From assembly GCF_003590095.1 (NCBI RefSeq), contig NC_039481.1, positions 1,674,001 to 1,738,000 on the forward strand: a DNA stretch of 64,000 nucleotides, given 5' to 3'. Positions 12,251 through 26,105 of the stretch are shown one piece after another (the first letter of the stretch is position 1; each line of letters opens with the position of its first letter). Below the pieces are notes generated by a model. It ran no database searches, had not been told where the DNA came from, and saw only the letters and a program-made list of their open reading frames with translations. The DNA comes from Trichoplusia ni. Taxonomy: Eukaryota > Arthropoda > Insecta > Lepidoptera > Noctuidae. The position numbers were made by a program, and so were the translations under genes.

Positions 12251-14738
12251 AAACATAAACGTTTAAAATTGAAGTATTGTTGGAGAAGAAGCTTATTGTT
12301 GTGGATTATTATGTTCAGTTCAGCTTAAGCTGTGTTATATTATGTTAATGCAATTTAAATAAGTTGTGTCATTTTTGTTTTGGGAGGTAACAGAAATTAT
12401 ATTAAATATTTTTGGACATCTATTTATTTATTTTCAAATTTTATTATTTTAGGTTAGAAAATACGGAAGAGCTAATACATTTTACCTTTGCGAATGAATA
12501 GTAAATGATGCATAAACGGACTTCTTGGAAGAGTTAATGTTTGACAGCAGTTTTATCCACAGCCTCAAAGGACTGTAGATCTCAGTATTCAGTAATTATT
12601 TCGACAGACAGACCACAGAATGACTCACAGTTTTTTCTCCCTTTAGAGATACAAAACGCTACAAAAAATTACCACAAAATAAAATATTTTATTACCCTTT
12701 TCTAAATCTAAGAAAAATATTACATTTTAATATTTAAAGAAACAGACCAGAACGTTCGTGCCGGGTTAAACTCGTCGCGACTCTGCTCCGAACATGTCGC
12801 TTTACCAACGTGCGTTTAACATTTTTCCTCAAAATCCCAGTAAATGTTTCGCTTTAAAATCTTCTTTCAACTTTACTTGCAATCTGCAATCGTCTTACAC
12901 AATTCTGGGATTCTGAGGCGTTTTACTTGAAGTTAAAAGAGAAATGTTATTATGTATTTAGCTGTTCTTGACTTTATGAGGTTTGAAAATTTGTGACGTC
13001 ATTGGTCTCTTCTCATTCGCTTGTGCTTCATTCATTAAAACAAAACATGATGAGAACCTTTTAAATCAAATCTAAATTAAATTAATCCTTTTTGGATAAA
13101 AGTCTAGGGTGTTAAACCTTTAATGGCCTGGCGTCACCACAACCTCGCCTACTCGTACTTAAGCTTGTCATACAAAACACGGAAAAGACATTTTAGGCAA
13201 ATCGGTGCTTGTACGTGATAAAACTTGTCTTGCTTGTTCGAACAGTTTAACTGTACAAGTAAAACTAAGTGAAACGGTAACTTTTGGTCAGTTTCTTTAC
13301 TGATAAGCCGTCAAATCATCGGGAATATCCAATGACGGAAATAGATTGAGAAATGTACATATAGAGATTCAACAACCACTTAAAAATTACTGCATCAGAA
13401 TGTCCACATCTGGAAGGCCAACCTTTAACGATAGCCCTTCTAAGTAAAAACGCTAACATTAAATTAACAATTGCAGGTATGTCGCTTGGCTAGTGAACCT
13501 GGAATTTCAATAGAAAAATTAAAAAGCACGACGCTGAAATATTCCCTAGACATAATACGTTAACCAATACATGTACAAACACTTGCTTAAGTACTTAAAA
13601 CCAAGCAATCCCAAAACAAAACAGCACGGGACCCTCGTCACAAACGCTTTATGATCACTCCCGAAGGCTTTATAATATCGCTGTCCTACCTCAATTATAT
13701 TTTTTATAGAGCTACCTTTTATTTTTACGGTGAAGGCTTAAGATGAAAAATATCCTGTGCCCCTGAGTTATTTATGGTAGGGCGGTGACAAGCGCCACCT
13801 GTGTTGTCCGCACCAACTTAACGTATACCTATGTATGTATATAAATGTTTATGTATTATTATATACTGACAGTCTTTAAGAGTGGGGAGGTTAGTATGAA
13901 GTTTCGAGTATGTGACATTTAATTCATTTTTATATCTATGTACACAAACATAGATATAGCATAGATATTTACAAGAGACAAGAACGCGAAACGAGAGGTC
14001 TTTAGTAACAAGAAGTGTCTCAGTTATCCAGAACTGGAGCAAAGGTTAATAAAACCAGTCTAGCTATCAGGGTTCCTGACAATCAGCCAGATGACGGACG
14101 GACAGATAACAGAGCCTTAGTTGCAAAGTTTCGATTTTACCCTATGGGTAGGAAACCCAAAAAAAATACAATTAATTTTCAATTAATTCTTACACCCAAA
14201 CTATTTCAAAATAAAACTACCAATTTAATTAAATCAACCAATGAACCAATCAAACCAATTTAAAAATAAAATTACCAATTCTATTCCAGTTGTATTTGTC
14301 ACACCCTGTATAAAGAAGGTTCAATGCAAAGACGTGCAAACGGAGCGATGCAGGCGGTGAATGATGTGGAACATTCCTGAGAAATGAGACGTGAGCGCCA
14401 TCTGGTGCTTCTTTCCGATACCACAGCTCATTTGCACACTTGAAAACAAGCTGTGTGGCTGTTGTTTAGTTTTAAATCGATATAGGTTGCTAGAAAAATA
14501 AAAATAGAGAGAATAATACTTTTGCCTTATGATGTCGGGTTTGATTTGTGATTTAAAGATTTATCTGTTATTCATTTTGTCGGTAAATTTTAATATGAAT
14601 TACATTCTTAATAAGACAGATAATATGCATTACAAGTCAATAACAAGCCTTGTACACGATGAGAAAAATTTTGCTGTTTTACAAAATACCAATAAAATAA
14701 TCTTTCTCTTATTAAAAAGGTCCTAGATAGCGTTATAA

Positions 14739-14993
14739 TCTATACTCTATACTAATATATAAAGGTGAAGAGTTTGTTTGTTTGTTTGTTTGAACCCGCT
14801 AATCTCAGGAACTACTGATCCACATTGAAAAATTCTTTTTGTGTTGAATAGAGCATTAATCGAGGAAGGTTTTAGGCTATAAACCATCACGCTGCGACTA
14901 ATAGGAGCTAAGATACAATGGAAAATATGAAAAAAAACCGGGCCGGTAAACCTAAATCATAACTTATATCTTCTACCCACGGGCAACAGCTAA
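14739..14993 (+). mobile_element. Non-autonomous Helitron-like element
   Basis: It starts A|TCTATACTCTATACTAATA and ends CAACAGCTAA|T, fitting Helitron rules (5' TC, 3' CTRR, insertion between A and T). It contains a GTTT microsatellite near 14774 and encodes no protein. The 34782-35051 copy, in reverse orientation, has the same 5' end and CTAG as 3' end. The end sequence close to 'cccgcgggcaacagcta' is a familiar lepidopteran repeat, probably of the Lep1-like Helitron group (recalled family knowledge). Confidence 0.8.
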
Positions 14994-17179
14994 TAATTAA
15001 ATATTTTCACATACAAAAACAAGACAATCGGCCCTGAGCCGCTCCGCTAACCGAAAAAAAAACTTTTCTCTCAATCCCAACGTCGATCCAGAGTTTTTGA
15101 TAGAATATAATAAATTACCCCAGCCAACTGTAGTTGTACCATAAATATCATTCAGACTGAACCGAGCAATAAATTCAATAGACGCAAAGAAAGGGCAGAA
15201 AGCAATTTCCCAAACGTTATCACATAAATTGCTTTCATCGTATGGAAAAATCTTGGTGAAGGACATTCCCAATAAAATTGGAATTATTATTTCTCGTTTG
15301 ATAGGGTATAGTTAGGTGGGCTTAAAGAATGTTTAGGTATTTTTTTCAGGCCTTTGTTAAAATGGCGGTACCTTTGAAGGGAAAAGGTTTTTGTTGTATT
15401 CATATCGTAGGTGGAGATGTGACACCCCCTAAGGCATTGCGAAACCTGATAGTACTATGACACATACCTATATGGTACGCTTTATTCGCTGTGAACATGT
15501 GAAGGTCAATGATCCCCTTTTTCCTTTTTTAACAAGTACCTTATACCTGTTTTACTAAGAATAAAATAACGTATTTTTCGCAAAGAGTTTATTTAGACCT
15601 ATTTTTAGAAGTACTATTTAATTATTTTAAATATATATTTCCTTTCGTAGAATATATAATACAGTGAAAAATATTTGCTTTATTTTAGGACTTTTTACGT
15701 CTACACGTTTCCTTTGTATACGTATAAAAATTACAACGAAAAAGCCCAAGTTCGTAACCCGGTTCGGCTTAAACGTGATCTACCATTTTGTCGAAAGTAA
15801 TCCTTTTATTCGTATCCAAATACAAAAATCAATCCGTATTCTAACCCTACATTTCCATCAACATTTCCCCAAAAAATGGAAAATCCATCGGAACACAAAA
15901 CACATAGCGCCATATAAAAAATAACCAACAAAATTTGGCTCGAAAAACGCGCCAATACAGCGGGTAGTGTTGTCTATAGAAAAAAACGAAGTAAGGCAAC
16001 GACCACCGCGGTACAGCCGTACAGCCTATATTTCATTCGAAAGCCAGTACAAACCCACAGCCACAGAGCCGATAAATCCACAGATTTCTATTACAGATAA
16101 CGCCTTGATTCTTTCCGGATATTTAATTTTATATCCTGGTTTTAGAACGGAATTCTTATTTTGAACTTTTTGAATTCCTCGGAGTTAGCGTTCGATGACA
16201 GTTGGGTGAGGCTGGGTTATCGCGCGAAAAGAGTTTCTATTTTCTTATAATTGATAATAAAATGTTGGGTTCTATGATTTTTTTTTAAAGAAATAGCTTT
16301 AATATTTTTGTTTAAGCACAATTCTTAGATTTTCAAGTATCCTAGCTGCCTATTGTTAGAAAAGATTTTTAAAATATTTCATATTATAGATGCTCTTTTG
16401 TAAACAATTATTCACGTCGCACTAAAAGTTGTCTCATCCTAAATTAATTTTGTAAAATGCATGCAGCATAACGTACCATTCTCGCTAAGCGGTGGGAATA
16501 TTAACTCAGCTTTATAAGATACCAGGGGTCTCGTACGAATAAATACGATCGAGCAGGTGAACATTTTAAAACACATAAACTCCCTCATATTCAGATAGTC
16601 TTGAACTTCTTACATTGTTACTTGAAAAAATGCGATATTATACCTATATCCTGTACAGTCACTTCCCAAAACTAGATTGAGAACTAAATACCATTACATT
16701 AATTAAGTAGAAGAGAGACAACGCTATATTAGTCTAATGCTTTCTCTCCCTTCCTCAACTGTCTCAGTCATAATTTAAAGATGAGTGCCAGACGATGAAA
16801 TTTTTGCCTGCCATTATCGCGTGCATTGGTGATAAGGAGAACTAAAACACAAATGAAAAAAGCATTTACTTACAACAAACATTTTCGTTTAAGCAATTTT
16901 CTTCAAATAACACGCAATATTATCTACACCAAGTTACAGTCTATATGTATTATAGACAAGAGCCCAAACATATTTGCCCACTCATCGTTGAAACATGAGT
17001 ATTGAATCGAGTGCGCTCAATACGCTTTCAACAAATCTATCAAAAAACAACCAATCTTAATCCATACAGTTGGAAAAAGTCAAAAAGCTAACGCAATCGA
17101 AATACAAAAGGCTTGTTACGATCTATATTTTTCAACAGACCTGCTACCAAACTCATAGCTTATCTGTAGCAATTGTGGA

Positions 17180-17280
17180 ACAGGGATGGCGTTATACGCT
17201 TTATAGCGCGCTGTCCCGCTTACACACGTACAAGAGTCTTACTTTAAGGTTTGGTGGTAGGGTGTACATCGCGGAACATG
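17180..17280 (+). repeat. Short dispersed repeat, 'cgctttatagcgcgctgtc' type
   Basis: It shares a layout with blocks at 25530-25630, 37890-37995 and 39645-39700: 'gggatg', a 'tacgctttata' phrase, 'gcgc..tgtctcgct', 'cacac', then 'agagtcttac'. Copies are diverged and ends are not defined. The family is not named. Confidence 0.45.
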
Positions 17281-20200
17281 AGACAATATTGTTTTTAGCC
17301 ACAAAATAAACAAGAGTCCGAGTAGAGACGCCATATTGACTTTTAGCTACTTCATCTCTCAAGACATTGTGACATTATACTTTTTGGAAGTAAGCAGGTT
17401 TGTTTGTTTATTTATTGTATATTAGCTTTCGTTTAATTAAATCGATCGTATGTATCTTGTATCTTGGTCTTACAGTTCTATTTAAGAAGTCAAAAGCTTA
17501 ATCCTTGATAGGCCAGTTATACGAGTACGAATGTAGTTTTTTCAAAGTTATATGTCCTTTCTAAGACACAACTGACAAACGCTGAAGGAAACCTGAATAA
17601 CAAATATTGGGATCGGACATCCTCGACCCGGAGCGAGCTAGCGTGGTGACCAATGCTCGGACCATCCCTATATGGTAAAAAGCCTGTGTTCGACTGTGGG
17701 ATGTCTGTTGACAGGTATTTTATATAGTATTATGCCTAAGTAATAGAGTATTCGATTCCAAAAACACTTACTTGATTTATCTTTATTAATGTAACATAAT
17801 AGAATCCAGCCAAACCGGGCAAAACTGAAAACAGTCTGACAAAACTGAGATACATTGACTGAAATTACTGAATTGAAAACTGTGTACTAAAAATGCCCAC
17901 AAATTGATTCATACTTTCTTATAATTTGAAAGAGACACAGCGACGCCTTAGTTTGTTGCAATCCTTCTCAAGGTAGTAAGATCAGAAATGTCAACTCCAG
18001 CGTTCTTAAAAAAAAAAGACATGATCATACGACATCCAACTCACAGAATAAATAAATTCATTTAATTACATCTTTATGTAAACTTTTCCACAGCTTTTGT
18101 CTCCAAATGATTTTGTTAACTGAAACATTTTGTGCATCAAAAATTTAGTATTTTGTAATGCAAAGAGATAATTTTGAGCAATTAACTCAGAGGGGTGGAA
18201 GGGGAAGATAAAAGTACAAGTCAAGTAGAAACTTCACTTTCGGGTTCCGTATCTATTTAATGAAGTATAATTTACAATTCAGTCATTGATTACTTATTAA
18301 TGGTTGAAATAACTGAATGAATAACGAATTTTTTGTCCTTTTTGTGAATGTCAGATCTTGCTCTTTCTGTTATTGCAAAAGGTTAATGTTTCATCAATTT
18401 AAAATTATGATTTTTTAATTAAAGATCTGTATAGTATAACTATGCCATTGATTTTTGAGCGGTTCTTATAAAGTAACGTGCCTCTAAAAACAATTAATAT
18501 TTTCCCTGTTTTAATTTGTAAGAATTTCGAAATAACAGTAAAATTTTTAATAATTTCAGAAAAGCATATCAAATAGCTAGCTAATAACTTTTTACACACA
18601 TAATAGTTGTTTTATAAAACACATTTCATAATCGCGTGTAAAACAAAAAACAACAATTTAAAAGTCTACCAAATATACGTGATATGAATTCATTTAAGTG
18701 GAAGCTCGAATTTAAACATAAAAACAACGCGTCGTTTGTCAGTAAACAGCGAGTTAACGAGAAAATTGCAATCATCCCCTTAAACGTGCACTTCTTCTGT
18801 AATTTCCGCTTGCGCTTCTCAAATTTGTTATTTTTTTATGTCAATTGACGTTCCCCGGTTTTACGCAGCGGAGGCAGATGACGTTTTGTTATTTTTTTTT
18901 ACTATTATTATATTTTAATGTCCGATTTATAATTCATAAACTTTTTGTGACAGAGGAATGAGATAAAGCAAGTGTCGTTTAACTTTCAGCTAATTCAATA
19001 TGATAAATAATCAAAAATTTAAAATATGTACGCTCTCAGGTATTTCTGAAATAGACAGAGTTTCAGAGTTTTTTAATTCATGACTCAATACTGATCTAAA
19101 TTCTTCTTTAAATTAAAGATTCAAAACTCAATTATATATTAGATAGTTACTGACCAGATACAATAGCCTTGAAAAACCTAGAAAAAAAACATTCATTACA
19201 GCCCACATTCAAAACACCAGAACCGCCACCAAACCGCATTTCTTTGAGGATTACATCTCTCCATAATTCCATATGATCAAGGGCCATCGCTAATAGAATT
19301 TTTATCAGGATTCCGATCTACGGGACCCAAACGTCCAACTGGATAGCTTCCAATTTTTCTCATCAACAATTTTTAAAGAGACGCCGTAAAATTAATTGGG
19401 AAAGTGAATGACTCGTTTTGGGAGAGGTGCTTTTCTATAATTAATATTAGTATTCAACCTCGTTTGTGTAAATACAGTTATTATGGAAGCTATAGTAGGT
19501 AATGATCTGACAATACAGGGTGATGGGTTTTGGCTTTTATGTCATGCGTTATTTTTATACAATGGTGTTGCTTTTTTTACGCTACATTTTGACTAATGGC
19601 GCATCAAAATTTTGCTTCCATATTGTTTTTGTTTAAATAATGTGCAATATTGGACTGAATACGTGTGGATTCACTTCAATTGAATCATAGGTTGATGCAT
19701 AGATCGCAAATAGTAGAGGCATTGGGAAATTGCTCATCATCATGTTGAAAATTTGAAATTATACATTAAAATTATCATTTTTTCATTAATTATAACATTA
19801 TTTATAAAACAAAATTAATCATTCTCTTCATCAAGCAACATAGCCCATAGTTATATACTTTACAGACCATTTACGTATAAATACGTATAAATTATCCAAA
19901 AGTATTTGTTACTAAATAAAAACTTAAGATAACTTTAGTATATGACAATTATTTAAAAAATGTTGTCAAAGGATACGTTTTACACAATGAATACGTACCT
20001 TCTGAGTAACTTAGTCTACTAAGTAACCTAGTCTGAAATCCAGCCTGGCCTACAGTGTGTCTAGGACAGACCACTAACTACTATAAGCCACTGGTTACTG
20101 TTTACACTACGCACCGTACTGCCGACTGGAACGTCCGCAACAGATGTAACGCCATATGACATCACCACATGTGTAGTCTACCTCGACTCTAACATAAGCT

Positions 20201-20282
20201 TAGACTTCTTTAAGCAGAGCATGAAAATGTTGGTTTTCGTTAAAGTATAATATCGAATAATGATAATAATGAAATATGTATT

Positions 20283-20420
20283 ATACCAGCCTATATACAT
20301 ATGAATCACTGCTGGGATCAGGCCTCTTCTTGTATAGTAAAGGTTTTTGCGTTAATCACCACGTTGGGGTCTCCAGGTTGGTGCTTTCATATTTCAATAC
20401 TTGTAATAAAAGTTTCCTCC
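20283..20420 (-). repeat. LINE 3' end fragment
   Basis: The phrase 'agcctatatacatatgaatc' then 'actgctgggatcaggcctct' is the reverse of a common LINE ORF2 end. The same phrase occurs at about 48888 as 'agcctatatacgtcccactg'. Only the tail remains. Confidence 0.55.
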
Positions 20421-20967
20421 CTTTCCATCGCTGTTTGTCAGTGATGTAGAATAATTTAATAAGTACATAAAATTACTTTGAAAAGGCCTCATTGGTACTT
20501 TGCCTGCGATAGAATCGAACCTGAACCTGAAGCATCACAACGACTGATAAATTATATTTACATAGAAAATACAAGAGGCACAGGAACGATTAAAACCGTT
20601 AATTAACTCTTAAAACAAACCTCAAAAGTGGAAAACAAAATGAACTCTATCAAACGTTTCCTTAGTCGAAAACATTGTCTAATTATGAGAAACATGAAAC
20701 AACCGCTACCACGGTCCCGGTTCTCATCGCGTCGCTAACGAGTCCCGAGTGGAGGTAATTGGCTCAATATCTGTTTAGTCACGATCGTTCGAAAGTCACT
20801 ATTTAATGACATTCACGTAACGTTTGAATAAGTGAGTTCTCGGGGTAGTGAGTGACGTATGATTTATAGGCTGTTGCTTTTCGGGTGAGCTTTTTTAACT
20901 TTCGAATTTTGGATTTTAAAGAGGCTTGTTAAATACTATGTTAATGGTTATTTGGTATTGGAACACG

Positions 20968-21140
20968 ACTGCAAGGATGGCGGAGTGGTTGATTTAACCA
21001 AGCCAAAACCTCTGTGAGCGGCGTGTCGCGAGTTCCATCTTTGTGTAGGACATAGAGTTTGTGTAATCCACGAATGCTTGTCCTGAGTCTGGCTGTCTTT
21101 CTGCATGTGATTGAATGTTCTGAAACATTCGGCTAGAGAC
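20968..21140 (+). repeat. tRNA-derived SINE, forward copy
   Basis: The head 'aggatggcggagtggttga' matches a tRNA-Ser/Leu A box, and 'gtgtcgcgagttccatct' sits where the B box belongs. The body follows with 'atgcttgtcctgagtctgg'. This copy shows best that the family is tRNA-derived. It is not a functional tRNA: there is no usable cloverleaf 3' half and it continues into the SINE body. Confidence 0.75.
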
Positions 21141-24100
21141 GTTAAAAAAATGTTTTTATTACTATTTCTATCAATTAAGAGGGCCTAAAGAAAATTGTAA
21201 AGGGCATTAGAAGCGACAATTACAAAACTTCAAATGTTGTTAATTCTTGTCCACAAGCCAAGAATTGTTATTGTCCCACTGTCGGGAAAAGATTAAAGAG
21301 ATAGTTCTGCACTATAAAGGGCTTTTTAACACAAAACTATGATTAAAAAATATATTAAAAAAAGCACACTATTTTTTTAATGAATATTTATTAATAACAA
21401 TTATTTCTATCATCACAAGTAAATATTTATCTGCGAAACAAAAACAATGTCAGAAAACTAATATAGACAGTTGTCGAGTAAATATTTACTTTCGCTACGA
21501 AAACAATATTTACTTGCTTTTAATTTAAAAATTAATAACGCCTATTTTCGAATCTATTGTTCTATTATTAAATTCTGTTGTAAGTTTTAATTGATATTTA
21601 TTTATAACAGATATACTTGATGTCTGGAAAATAATAAAACTCACATATACACGCCCTTAGGTCTCTGACGTGAATTTACACACCCTTGAAAATTCCTGAA
21701 AACTGGTTCTGTCATGGTGTTTTTCATCACACATGAATTCGAAAAGGCATTTTTGCGTTACGGGATTAGAACCTGTGATCTTCAACTTGACAATCCAACG
21801 ATCGTTTGCTATTTAGAAAAAAATACAACACCTACTAATTGACAAAATTCCGAAGCAAACAGCCTGTATATAGACTTTTAAACATGACAAGGGGTCAATC
21901 TGCGTCACAGTCGAATTGTCGACAACAAAATGGCACCCTTATGGTGCCTATTTAAGGGTAAATGCCAAGGGAGACCATTATAGCACAGTAAGGCGTCGGT
22001 AATTTCAATTTTTTTTCAAAAAAAACACTCCTTTGTCGCCGACCTTCGGAGATTCACGGATCGCTGGCCCTTTTATCTTAAGATAATTTAGTTGGAGAAA
22101 TATTTTCCTACGAAGGCCCGACCAAATTATTGGAAAGATTGTGTTTATTCAATTTAAGATGGAAATTGATGAGTATATATGTATCTTTGAAGCTGTGTAG
22201 TCTGAGAACGGTATAGATTGGTCTGCTGTTGTTGTTTTTATAGAAAAGAGAGATTTTCGACACACATTGACCCTGATGGTCATTTTTTTGGGTTTTATAA
22301 TAGGAACCTGCTGAAAAACATATAAATATATTCACTTGTGTTAAAACTTGTTGGATTTCACGAGAAATGCCTTGAATTGAGCTAAACAAAATTCGTTGAA
22401 ATGGCTTCAGCCGCTTGCCATATATATATTCCTAAATACTATATGTTACAGATAAATTAAATCTACATACAAAACAAATAATCATGCTCATCACAAATTA
22501 TTCTTCCAAGGTGGAAATAAACTCGCAGCACTCAGGGTCACTAATGAGGAGACCGTCAGGCTAGTCAATTCAATATGATTATATAGATGATTTTTGTTTT
22601 ATATACTGCCAACACATATAAATATAGTTTACAAGACTCGATTACATAAGTATTTCTGGAGTGTGAGTGCGAATAGATGATATGTCTGTTCGTACGTTTG
22701 TTGAATTATTTATAGGCCCAGCTTATAATGCGGGGGCGGTCCTAGATCCATGTGGGAACGGCTGGTGTTATATCGATGTTGATGTAATTCTAGAATAGTC
22801 GTAAATATTGGATCCGTGTAGGATGTGAATAAATACTTTTTATATCATCGAGTTATTTAGAAACTCTATTATCTCCTTTTAAAACCTTTTTAGATTCGTT
22901 TCACATTGTGTTTTTGATTAATAGATAGCGAAGAATTGTATACGCAAAAAAACATATTATGCAAAAAAATTAAATACCAATTTTAATGTATGTACCAGGT
23001 ATTGAACCCAAGCAGATGCAGAGCACATTCTTACTAATGCCGTTAAGGTAACAGCGTATTCTCAGTACATTCGCAGACAAAATAACATATTTACTAGTTT
23101 TCGAAATAGTAATTATTGATAATATAACATTACAAATGCGTAAATACCTTTTGTTTTGGTTCGCAGTTAGCTGATATATTTGCCATCGCTCTTAGCTAAG
23201 AGTCAATAGGGAAATTGGCAAACTTTCACACAAAGAGATGGATGTACGCAGTTCCATCACGAATAGAAAAGTTTTTTCTAGAAAATTATGTAAGTAATTC
23301 TTGCTGACTAATAAAATATCTCGGTGGGAATTCGTTTTTCTTTACGCTTTCAATTCATGGCTTAAAAAGTTAGGTGTAATCTTTGATTTTTTAATTAAAT
23401 CAAGTGGTTTGTGATTTTTGATTATGTATATGTAGTATACAGTCTAAATATGAAACATTCCAAATCCGAACAGTGAAAGAAAACGAACAATGTTTATAGG
23501 TCAAAATATTTATTCGAAAAATAAACTAAACCTAAAATATCGAAGCCCTAAAACCAACAAAAAATAAAATACGAATTCTATTTCTTCATATTTCATGTTC
23601 GTTTTCAAATGATGTAATTACTAATGTAGTGGCCGTATACAAGCGGCACAAAGATAGTCAACAAACAAAGAGATTTTAATTAAAACGGGAATGGCTGGCC
23701 ACGGCTGCCAACCGTGGACGCACGCCTTAAGATTTTACATTTAAATTAACCGAAGCATGACTATATAAATGTCACAAAGTCCATTCGAGGAAAATCTTGG
23801 AAATGCTGATCAGAAAATGGAAAAAGATTGCCTTTAAATTTAGTATTTTAATTGTCTTTAAATACTGTATAGTTGGAATTTTGCTGGTCTAGATTTAAAG
23901 ATGTTTTGTAATTGACCTCATTTTTAAACCCCGATGCAAGAAAAATTGTGTTATAAATTTCATTTTTGAAAAAAAAACACCTATCTAATAGTTTTTGGAA
24001 CTCAGGATGACGGATTAAATAGTTTTATTTTGTCAAATACCTAATTTAGAAAAATCGGTCCTGTTAGTAAATGATCAGCGTGCTATGCTGTGGAGTTGGT

Positions 24101-25026
24101 TGTATCATCATAGCTGGAGAACTTTTGAATCTACAGAGGCATATAATCAGGATGCCGTCAAATGTCGACCAATACAATATATTCCACACTTAACGGTGAC
24201 AATAAAAAAAAGAAAAATCACTCAACTACCCAAGCATTATTCAAAGCCAATCCGACCCCAACCTTGCCCTATTAAAACATAATTAACCTCTTTTTTATCA
24301 ATTCTCCGCGGTTAAAACACGCACCGTAGCACCCTGCTGAATACTTCGGCAGAATCTTTCCAGCCTCATTTACCACAACTAATTACTTGCTTCGACACTT
24401 AATCTGCCAAAGTGGCACCCATAGTTACGGGGCAAATTAAAAGGAACCACTTTGTTTTGAATGGGATGTCCCCGGTTTAAGGTCCTTTTAATCTGTTTTC
24501 TATTACAGGGTTTGGAAGGTCAGACGGTAATTAAAAAGAACTCATGTGACGGAAAGAAAATTAACTGATATATATTGAGTACTGTTATGAATGAATGTTT
24601 TTCTCAAAAAAGTACGTAACAGATCATTCAAAAACATCAACCTTTTTTGATGATAATTCTGTAGATATAGCCGTGTATGCCGTTTTCGAAACTTATCTAC
24701 CGCTTTCTTTAAAAGTTGAAGCCACCATATAATAAAACTACAATCAAAATCTTTATTCAAGTCTATCACAGCATCCACGCAGTACTTATGTAGAATCTTT
24801 CAATTATATATACATAAACATAAATTAATTTAACAACCACTCTTGCCAATACTCGATGGCGTGACCTGGATAACACAGGCGTCTGGAACATTTACTCAGA
24901 CGTTGCTCTACAATATACCTTTAATGAAGCATTAAGTTGCAAAACGTAGCCTTATTTCGTGGGTTGCGTAGATCGTAAATCGGAACACTATGAATGAAGC
25001 ACTGCTGTCTAACCGTCTGCTGCTAG

Positions 25027-25077
25027 ACTATCAAGCTATTAGGGTTTCAAGCTAATAAACCCTAATAGCTTGATAGT
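25027..25077. repeat. Perfect 21-bp inverted repeat, 9-nt loop
   Basis: The left arm at 25027-25047 (ACTATCAAGCTATTAGGGTT...) is an exact reverse complement of 25057-25077; the loop is 25048-25056. The right arm continues into a copy of the dispersed repeat also seen at 9234 ('gatagttgaaatttt...acagatgttgtattt'), so this is an inverted duplication at the edge of a repeat rather than an independent gene. Confidence 0.85.
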
Positions 25078-25529
25078 TGAAATTTTTACAGATGTTGTAT
25101 TTCTATTGTCACTATAACAACAAATACTAAAAATAAAGATCGACGTTAAGCAACTTTTTGAAGTCATAAATTTGTTTAATGACTAAATTTGTAGATCCCC
25201 TAACTCACATTAATCCGTCAGCACCGATTTGTTTTTCAAACATTTTTTACTAAAGTGTCATGTCAGTGACCTCAGTGTCGTGAGTTTAACTAACACTTGA
25301 CCCGTTATTAGAAAAGTTCAGCCTCTCTTAGTAATAAGCATTTCCTGATCCGGTATGGCCTCCAGGTGGGAAAAGCCAGGCGCAACAGCTAGTTTAAATT
25401 AAGCCTTAAGACAACATATTGCCAAACTGAAACCATATTGCGGTAAATCTCATGAACAAAGAAATCGAGTCACAGAACACTTCAAAATATTACCTACCAT
25501 AACCTCGCAAAGTAACTCCATTGCAGATA

Positions 25530-25630
25530 TGGAAAGAGACACCGCTATATATTGTGTAGAGTGCTATCTCGCTCACACACTTGCAAGAGCCTTACTGAAA
25601 GCGGTAGAAAGCCTCCGGTTTCTACAGCCT
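25530..25630 (+). repeat. Short dispersed repeat, second copy
   Basis: It reads 'gacaccgctatatattgtg', then 'tgctatctcgctcacacac' and 'gcaagagccttact', matching the order of blocks in the 17180 copy. Diverged; ends undefined. Confidence 0.45.
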
Positions 25631-25737
25631 GTGACTGCAGTGTACTTGTTCCTTTATAGATTTATATGTAGCTGACATTGTTATAGAAAAGGAATCGCCG
25701 TCGGCAGTTCTGGAAAATTCGAATGCATTGGAATTTG

Positions 25738-26105
25738 TGTTGAGGAGGAGCTCGTGACTAAGCTATAACCGCATAAGTGATTCGATCACAGGTTAAGCTA
25801 TGCTTGACGCGGTTGGTCCGTAGATGGGTGACCATCTTTGTCATAACGAGTTCCTCCGTGTTTCGGAAGGCACGTAAAATTGTGGGTACCGGCTGTTATT
25901 CCTACATCTTTGACAGTCGTTACAGGTAGTCAGAAGCTTGAAAAAGTCTGACAGCCAGTCTAACCAAGGGGTATCGTGTAGCCCAGGTAACTGGGTTGAG
26001 GAGGTCAGATAGGTAGTCGCTCCTTGTAAAACACTGGTACTTAGATTAAACCGGTTGGACTGGTAGCCGACCCCAACATAGCTGGGAAAAGGTTAGGCCA
26101 ATGAT
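25738..26105 (+). mobile_element. 5S-rRNA-derived SINE
   Basis: The head (about 25795-25835) aligns with the internal-promoter half of 5S rRNA: GATCACaGgTTAAGC, then GACGCGGTTGGTCCGTAGA and TGGGTGACC. In 5S rRNA the corresponding phrases are GATCACCGAAATTAAGC, GGGCGCGGTTAGTACTTAGA and TGGGGGACC (from general knowledge). The tail ends 'ccgaccccaacatagctggg', shared with the fragment at 405-458 and typical of a LINE-like 3' end. A 5S head with a LINE-type tail fits the SINE3 class. It is not a functional 5S gene: the 5' third is unlike 5S and it runs on for ~270 bp. Confidence 0.7.

Larger units (their letters stand above)
12257..20960. other. Non-coding stretch
   Basis: No coding exon recognised. 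It contains the Helitron-like element at 14739-14993, a 'ggttcctgac...gacggacggacag' repeat fragment at about 14030-14160, a dispersed repeat at about 17180-17280 and a LINE tail at 20283-20420. The remaining sequence is AT-rich with T- and A-runs. The 91-residue minus frame at 14997-15272 starts beside the Helitron end and shows no protein family. Confidence 0.5.

Noticed and set aside
20968..21045. A tRNA gene
   Set aside because: A- and B-box-like sequences are present but the cloverleaf cannot close and the same head recurs in many SINE copies.
25795..25840. A 5S rRNA gene
   Set aside because: Only the internal part resembles 5S; the 5' third and 3' end do not, and it runs into a SINE tail.
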